Source: Poecilobothrus nobilitatus
Taxonomy: Eukaryota; Arthropoda; Insecta; Diptera; Dolichopodidae
Reading direction: 5' to 3'
Length of the DNA stretch: 64,000 nucleotides
NCBI GenBank assembly: GCA_947095535.1
Contig: OX352772.1
Span: 274,794,336-274,858,335, forward strand
Each line of letters starts with the position of its first letter. Positions within the stretch are counted from its first letter, which is position 1. Of the stretch, positions 57,042 through 64,000 are shown piece by piece. Made by a program: the position numbers and the translations under genes. The notes under the pieces are model-generated. The model saw only the letters and a list, made by a program, of their open reading frames with translations. It ran no database searches and was not told the origin of the DNA.

Positions 57042-60000
57042 ATGAATAAGCTTGTAACAAAGATCATTCATGCTAATACGCACAGGAGCATCACCGCTAC
57101 AGAGGCAGTAGCGGAAAGAATGCTCAAAGAAGGAATATCTGTGGCACTCATTCAGGAGCCCAGCACAATGAATGACCAGCCAACAGGTTGGGACGGGAAA
57201 CATTTTAAGTGTTTCTATAGTTGCGACAATGGTAGACCTAGAACTTGCATTGTAATTAGAAAAATACTAAAAGCTATTTCCATTTCACAGTTAAATAGTA
57301 AAGACACGGCCACCATACTAGCAGAATGGGAGATAGATGGAAGCAAAGTGGCCATGATTTTGGCATCAGTGTATCTACCATATGATGAGCAAGAGCCACC
57401 ACCGACAAAAGGACTGAAGGATCTGGTAAGTTATTCAGAACTTAACAATAAACATCTGATTGTGGGCTGCGATGCTAACTCACACAATACGGTGTGGGGT
57501 AGCACCAACGTCAACAACAGAGGTAAATTACTTTTAGAATACATATGCTCAACGAATCTGCTGATTCTGAATAAAGGTAATACCCCAACCTTTATAAACA
57601 GAAATCGCAGAGAAGTTATAGATATAAGTTTAACCAGTAATAGTATAGGCAATAGAATTATGAATTGGCATGTATCAGAGGAGGTCTCATTCTCTGATCA
57701 TCGCCACATCAGATTTGACCTGGATCTAGGCTATTCAGATACTGCTCCTTTTAGGAATCCTAAAAGAACGGATTGGAACCACTACAGATCGTGTCTTAGA
57801 GAAAAATTGATTTCTAGACTGGATTAAATAAACGGTACTGACGAACTAGACAAAGAAACCGAGTTTGTAACAATGGCAATAAGCGAATCGTATGAAAGCT
57901 CATGTCCACTGACTCGCATATCTAATCGATATAAACAAAGGTGGATGAATAGGAACCTGATGGAAGTCAGGAAAAATGTTAGGAAGCTTTTTAATAAAGC
58001 AATGAGCACGCAAAGCGAAACGCAATGGGCGGCATATAAGGAAGCACTTAAAAATTTTAAAAAGGAGTGTAGAACCGAAAAAAGAAGGCTCTGGAGCGAA
58101 TTTACAGAGCAAATAGAAAAAGTTAGTGATGCCTCTAGTTTGAGGAAAGTCCTATTCAAAGGCCACACGCAACAGGAACTTATAGAGAGAGAAGACGGTA
58201 CCATGTCAATAAGTATGGACGAATCACTTGAAATACTACTGTCTAAAAACTTTCCCGAAAGCGAAACGTTTGTAAGGCCTAGGGAAGGAGAAGAACTAAG
58301 ATCAACAAGAACAGACGAGATGATGACTAGAGTCGATCAAATCGTCACGGATAAGAGGTTATCCTGGGCACTTAAATCTTTTGAACCTTATAAGTGCCCA
58401 GGACCCGACAACGTCTATCCGATTCAACTCCAAGTGGGGTTTGGAATTCTAAGAACAAGATTAAAGGCCATTTACAAAGCCTGCCTCAGACTAGGCTATA
58501 CGCCGAAAATATGGAGGGAAGCCAAAGTGATCTTCCTCCCAAAACCGAATAAGACGTGCTAGAGGAAAGCCAACGCCTACAGACCGATAAGTCTGACCTC
58601 TTTCCTCCTAAAAGGACTAGAGAAGATTATAGAACTGGAGATAAGCAACCAACTAAATCCAAGGATATCGTGTTATCAACACGCATATATAAAGGGAAAA
58701 TCGGTGGATACCGCTCTACACGAGGTTATCCACACGATAGAGGAAGGTTACAATAAAGGAAAGGTAACCCTCGGATGTTTTATTGACATAGAAGGGGCGT
58801 TTAATAACGTTGAAATAGGAAAGGTAATGGAAAGCATGCAAAGCAGAAACATTGAAGACATACTACTCAGGTGGACTAAATCCATGTTGAGCAACAGAAC
58901 AGCAATCTCCAACTTCGGAACTGCTGTAAAGAGGAAAATAATTTCAAGAGGTACACCGCAAGGAGGTATCCTCTCCTTGCTTTTATGGCTTTTAGTAGTT
59001 GATGAGCTATTAGTAAAGCTATCAACCAACTACCATAAGGTGATATGCTACGCAGACGACGTGGCATTATTAGTAACGAAAAAAGAGCCGGCCAATACCA
59101 CAGGCGCTATGCAAAGGGCAATCGACATTACCATAGATTGGGCCGAATCAAACGGCCTTAGAATGAACCCAAGCAAAACCGAAATATGTCTCTTTAGTAG
59201 GAAAAGAGATAGGAGGGCCCCAGGGGCTCCACGTATAAATAACGCACAATTAGAATTTACCAACTGTGTAAAATACCTAGGTGTGTATTTGGATGAAAAG
59301 CTCAGGTGGAGCAAACACATAAATGAGAAAAAAGAAAAAGCGATAAGAGCCCTTTGGGGATGTAGAAATGCAGTGGTTAAGACATGGGGTTTATCACCAA
59401 GGATCATGTACTGGTTATGCACGTGTGTTACACGATCTATGATAATACACGGATCACTCGTTTGGTGGACGGCCACCAAAAAGAACAGGTACCGGAATAC
59501 CCTAACACAAATTCAACGCCAGGGATGTCTCGGTATAACAGGTTCAACTAGAACAACCTCAACGAAATCCATGGAAGTAATCCTGGACCTAGAACCGATA
59601 GAAATCTATATACAACGAAGATCTATGGACACAGCCATGAGACTCCTCATGACAGGAAACTGGTGCGATGACTCAAGTTCGGTCGGGCACAAAGAAATTC
59701 TTCGAATGATAGAGAATGCTAACGCAAATATACACAAATATCCGCAACAACAGTGGTAGGATTATAAATATCCATACCGACTGCAAATCAATTGTGAGAA
59801 CGATGGAGAACGGGTTGCACAAATCAAGGAAATTAATTGAGGCTGGAAAGCCTTAAATGAGCTGGGGGAAACAAACGCTGTCAAGCTGCAGTGGATACCG
59901 GTTCAATCAGGCTATCCCGGTAACAAAATCGCAGACGCGACAGCAAAATCTGCATTAAACAGACAGCTAGTAGATATAGCAGACGTAGGTGTGCCGTACT

Positions 60001-60415
60001 CGGCGGTAAAGTTAACTACAAGCAACTGGGCTAAGGCCAGTGCTAGGGAAAGTTGGTGGCAATCCCCAGGATCAATACATACGAAAGAATTCTGGGTGGA
60101 ACCAAATGGCAGGGAGACTCAGAAAATTCTAAAACTGAATAGAACGGATCTGAGACTACTTATGGGAATTAGCACAGGACATCTGTTGTTAAGAGCACAC
60201 GCTGAAAGAATAGGCCTAACGGAGTCGAACCTATGCAGGGGATGTGGGCAGAGACAGTACTTCACGTTCTGTGCCAATGTTCAAACCTGAGAAACCAAAG
60301 ACGAAACACCTTGGGAGAAGACATATGGGAAAACTTTTCCGAGGTATGAATGCTCAATAAGGGCGACTTAGTGAGATTCATGAAGGGTATAGAGTGGCTC
60401 GACGAGACGCTGTAG
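57042..60415 (+). pseudogene. LOA copy B ORF2: EN-RT-RNase H, nearly open
   Basis: The ATG at 57,042 opens the endonuclease (KIIHANTHRSITATEAVAER, VALIQEPSTM), with LIVGCDANSHNTVWGS at 57,457-57,500 and FSDHRHIRFDL at 57,690. In-frame stops are TAA 57,825-57,827 and TAG 58,560-58,562. The RT has KCPGPDNVYPIQLQ, AYRPISLTSFLLKGLEKIIE, LGCFIDIEGAFNNVEI, SRGTPQGGILSLLLW (usual LSPLLW changed) and VICYADDVALLV (catalytic pair intact), then LRMNPSKTEICLFSRK, VKYLGVYLDEKLRWSKH. After TAG 59,757 the RNase H lacks its first part (first Asp and Glu blocks deleted). HTDCKSIVRTMENG in a shifted frame and LQWIPVQSGYPGNKIADATA remain. A Cys/His knuckle (CRGCGQ..., LCQC) is near 60,235-60,290. Two stops plus the deletion make it inactive, but only recently. 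Confidence 0.9.
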
Positions 60416-60518
60416 GTAGTGTGCGGATCGTTGAGCAGGGGAGCACAACGGGTCGCAGGGCCTAGGTGTAAGGGTGGTTAGACGCCCCCCCTGAGAAACA
60501 ACAACAACGTTTTAGTGT

Positions 60519-63500
60519 AGTAATTACTATCATTCGATCGTATTAACGATCATCTTTCTCTTTACTAACCTAAATTTTATTTAATTTTCATATTTAAATT
60601 TATATTTATATTGCACTTCTTATGTAAGTTTATAAACTATATAATATTTTATACTATACTATATAATATGTATTTATTAAATTTTAAAACTACATAGTTT
60701 AGAGATATCTTTTTTCAATGTACTTCTGAAAACCGCCTTTATTTTCAGTGTACGAGATAAAAATTCAGTTTTTTTTTGTGTATATATAACTAAAATAAAA
60801 CTTTATTTTAAAACTCTTTACTAACTATCACAAAAAATTTAAAACACACTATACTAAAATATTTCTTATAGCAGTCCAATAATAAAGTAATAATAGCTAA
60901 TCTATTACAAAGGTTTCCGTATAGAGCGGGTGAATTATATTTTTTAAAAGTCTAGTAGATAATTGATTTCGAAACAAAAAAAAGGGTAAAATATTATCCA
61001 ACAACCAACTCGTTTTAGATAAAGGAAATATGTAATAAACCCTGAGGCTAAGCCTGAAACCTATATTTTTAATTTAAATTATTATTAAAAACTATTTTTG
61101 TTTTTAGTTTATTCCCCTGCCATTTAAATGTGGCTATAAATTTCGTAAGGGGGAATTATTCTTACGACATGTGTGGCATTCTAATTTACACTGCTTTGGT
61201 GTTTATATCGTGTTTTATATATGCTCTTATCCACTAGGTCACCAAGGCCTCAAAAATAATTAATAATGACAACATTTTTAAAGAGACAACTTATTACCAT
61301 TCGTTTATTTTTTTTAGAAATTAAATTCTCCATACATATGTCAATTTTTGGAGGAATCTGTTCAAGTTTTCGATATACTAGTATATTTGTTTTTATTTTT
61401 ATTTTATGTTTTTTCATTAACCTAAAATAGAATTTAAACATAAACTATCATTAAATATGTTCCATGCATGTAAAAATTTTAGTAGATGAAACAAAATTAG
61501 TCAATGGAAAAATAATTTTTCTTACTTGTAATTTGTATTACTTGTATACCTGTTACTTTTCTTATTACTTTTCCATAAGTTTCTTGCTAAATTGCCTTTT
61601 TTTATCTTGTAAAAAATATCACAGCTGTTAACTACTAGAATGAATTTACATATTTGTATATATATGTGTAACTATAATATGTAGTTTATCAGAAATATTA
61701 AATCAATATTATATCAATAAATATTCGAACACTAAATATTTTTTTATAGTAAAAGGTTGCTGCCCTTATTTTTTATATATGTATTTATATAATTTTGTAA
61801 AAATTATAAAAAAGGCGAATTTGACTTTAGATACCCCGAAATTTTTGATTATTTACGTTTTTAGACCTTATTACAGTCTCAAATTTGCAATAAAGGAAAT
61901 TTGACTTTAAACACGTATAACTTTAAACTGCCTTCAAAAATTGTAAAAACTTTGTGAAAGCTAATATCGCAAGCTAATAAATGAGCATAAAATAGAAAAG
62001 AAAATCAAGGCTCATCAATAAAAGATTTGAAAAAAAAAAAAAAACCAAAAAATTAATAAATTATAAAAACAAATCGAAAAAAATTATCCCTTCAGGATAT
62101 TATAAAACCATAAAATGATTGTAAAATCCTTTAAAGAACCTATAAGCAAATTACTACATTCATAAAAAATAAAAAAAACCAACAAGTTTATCGGATTAAA
62201 ATGTTTTTCTCTTTCCGCTTTTGTATTTTATAATTCTCATTGAATGACGTATGTGCATCTAAAGATAAACTTTTTTTTTTTGTTTTTAATTTTAGCTCTC
62301 ATTATTTTTCTTATTTTCATTGTAATATTTTATTTTTCTCTCTATTTTACTGTCATTTGGATATTATTGATGCTCTGAATTCGCTTTTAGTATATATATT
62401 TGTAGTATAATCAACATGGAAAATTCGTGTCATTACTCATTTCCTGTAAAATAAATTCTCTTCTATTTTTCTATTTTTTGTATTATTTTTTTTAATTTTT
62501 TTTGATTTCAAAATTAATAAAAACAAAAGAAACCAGTAGGTAATGAAAAATCATTTTTAAAAAATAATAAAAAAAAATATAAAAAATAAAAATATAAATT
62601 CGTTATAATTCAAAATATTAATACGAATGAATCACTTTCAGTACTATGTGCTTTTCAGTTGTTTATGGCGAAATATGACAGATATTTAAATAGTTTTTAC
62701 AGTGATGATCACAAAAGTAAAGGTAATTTACACATATTAAGAAAATAATTTAGTTATTAAAGTTTAATTTGATGGAATCCACGTTTGTATAGATTTATTT
62801 ATGGTTTAATTTTTTAAACTCTTGCAAATAAGAGAAAAACAAAATTTCAAATTTAATTAAACCGCACACTTGTTATTATAGTAATCAATATTAAATATAT
62901 TAATTATTTGCTACCGCGGTTTGTTAATGTCCAATTATGATTGCTGGTATTTTGCAGAAAAAAATAAATAGTAGAGTATATTTCAGATTTACGGTCAAAT
63001 CCGATTTCGCTAATATACATATTTAGTATTTAAAGTTTTATTTAAGTTAAGTTTACTTACTTTTTATTGAACTTTTCGATTCACTTTTCAAAAAACTTTT
63101 CATAATTTCAAATTAGGTTTAATATGACACTCTTATAGTATCAATATGTGACAAATTTTAACTGTTTTTTCAAATTTATGTTAAAAGATTTGTCTAACAT
63201 GGGTTCTCATCAATATGCTGAAAAAAAAATTTTGAAAAACAAAAACCCGAAAAAAAAATCTTGAAAATAAAATCTTTGTTTTTGAAATTTAGAGTAGTGA
63301 GGGCTGCCGCCTCCCAACCCTTGCTTATCAAATTACTGGAACTATGATTTTGTAACCAACTATAAAATCCCTCCTAATTCACTGTAGTTTTGCACTTTTT
63401 TTTTACTTTTGCTCCTAATGCTGTATTTTTCCATTTGTACTTTTCCGCGAGATTTTTTAAAAAATATCGGAAAAAAGCGAGATTTTGAAACACGAGATTT

Positions 63501-64000
63501 TGAGAAACGCGGTTTTTGACACGCGAGAATTATAAAATCGCGAGATTTTGATACATGAGATTTCGATACACTCCTATTATAAATACATTATAATATATAA
63601 ATATATGTAGTTTTAATTATCAAAACGTATTCTTTTGAGAGTTTACATATCAAGTATTTAAGCACGTCACTAAAATTGTTTTCATTAAACTAAAAAAGTT
63701 TTATTCAATTCTTCGTCACTAAAAAAGTGTTATTCAATTCTATTTAGAGTTGTAACAAAATTACTGTTAACTAAAAAGAAATCGCTATCTATAGTTTTAG
63801 ACTGACTCTAAAAAGTAATTATGTAAGTAGATTTATATCTTTTTTAAGTTGCTTGAATTTGGAATGGTTTAACTTTCAATTGTATGATGCCAGTTGTATT
63901 ATGTTAATTTGAATAGTCTTGATTGGATTAAAAATATTTAATAGAAATTTTAAAATGCATCAATATTAATGAAGAGAACTTTATACTTTTTATTTCGTTA
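60519..64000. other. AT-rich stretch without recognisable genes
   Basis: No coding or element ends recognised between 60,519 and about 63,210. The 63-codon minus frame at 61,250 is low complexity. TATA microsatellites and poly-A runs are scattered. The only structure seen is the motif array at 63,220-63,570. Confidence 0.55.
63220..63570 (+). repeat. AAAATCTTG / CGAGATTTTG motif array
   Basis: AAAAATCTTGAAAATAAAAT near 63,245-63,275 recalls 50,755-50,880. From 63,450 a run of CGAGATTTT, GCGAGATTTTGAAACACGAG, ATTTTGAGAAACGCG, CACGCGAGAATT, CGCGAGATTTTGATACATGA follows at 15-30 base spacing. CCTCCTAATTCAC at 63,369 matches CCTCCTAATTCAG at 51,168. The three sites (1.9, 50.8 and 63.2 kb) look like one dispersed family with an internally expanding motif. 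Confidence 0.5.

Larger units (their letters stand above)
54952..60506 (+). mobile_element. LOA-clade non-LTR retrotransposon, copy B (young)
   Basis: It is flanked by a 12-bp target-site duplication ACGTTTTAGTGT at 54,940-54,951 (again at 55,663-55,674 through the later duplication) and at 60,507-60,518. The 3' end is CTGAGAAACAACAACAAC. From the second start (55,675) the element is about 4.83 kb. It has a GC-rich 5' segment (CCGCGGTAGGATATTGCCGC, GGCGGGCCTGGCCCC), ORF1, ORF2 and a 90-bp 3' UTR. ORF2 stays in one frame except around RNase H. G+C content is far above the flanks, which fits a recent arrival. Confidence 0.9.

Noticed and set aside
1..64000. CRISPR array, bacterial operons, rRNA genes or LTR retroviral elements
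   Set aside because: No regular spaced repeats of that kind, no rRNA core sequences, and no TG...CA long terminal repeats with primer-binding sites were seen; the sequence is eukaryotic repeat DNA.

Overview
The window is AT-rich, repeat-dense eukaryotic DNA that looks like intergenic heterochromatin-type sequence of a brachyceran fly. Evidence for Diptera: several copies of a TATACCC-ended element carrying the GTCC-type proto-microsatellite after a GAGTCGATTAAGCC-like core (known from fly mini-me-type repeats), LOA-clade and PHD/FP-type non-LTR retrotransposons, and Helitron ends of the insect kind. I could not identify a convincing host protein-coding gene. Almost every coding signal belongs to a decayed mobile element.

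Layout. 1-6.4 kb: the end of a SINE-like repeat, a short regulatory-looking stretch (two CRE palindromes and a CTCF-like site) and two TATACCC elements. 6.4-10.5 kb: a LOA-clade retrotransposon on the minus strand, 5' truncated and internally deleted. 10.8-12.14 kb: a complete-looking non-autonomous Helitron, followed by a second Helitron end. 12.7-16.5 kb: a TIR element, a tRNA-like SINE and a broken THAP-finger fragment with an inverted partner next to the LOA copy. 16.5-27.1 kb: three minus-strand non-LTR elements (called E, F, G here), split by a 1.1-kb ATT microsatellite that grew out of a tRNA-headed SINE. 27.1-31.6 kb: element I (minus; ORF1 with PHD and FP domains, ORF2 with EN and RT). 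31.6-33.9 kb: three tandem copies of a TATACCC element with perfect ends, one carrying a composite SINE. 34.3-39.5 kb: an unassigned coding-like fragment, an endonuclease fragment (H) and element J. 39.5-47.0 kb: element K (plus), the best preserved of its type, interrupted by a 1.94-kb TIR transposon with a TA target duplication and by a 1.16-kb composite SINE.

47-54.4 kb: an expanded TATACCC element, another Helitron end, a 53-bp inverted repeat enclosing a hammerhead-like core, and a 180-bp tandem repeat. 54.4-60.5 kb: a young LOA-clade element with a 12-bp target-site duplication, whose 5' end and upstream flank were later duplicated in tandem (723-bp period). 60.5-64 kb: AT-rich DNA without recognisable genes.

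The elements do not form a pathway. What ties them together is nesting, which gives a relative order of events: K before its TIR transposon and SINE; the TATACCC element before the SINE at 32 kb; the LOA insertion before the 723-bp duplication. The most novel-looking items are the TA-flanked TIR transposon packed with an ATATCGATATTAGG motif, the SINE family that seeds long AAT arrays, and the inverted repeat with a ribozyme-like core. Coordinates of element ends are by eye and are approximate unless a terminal motif or target duplication is named.
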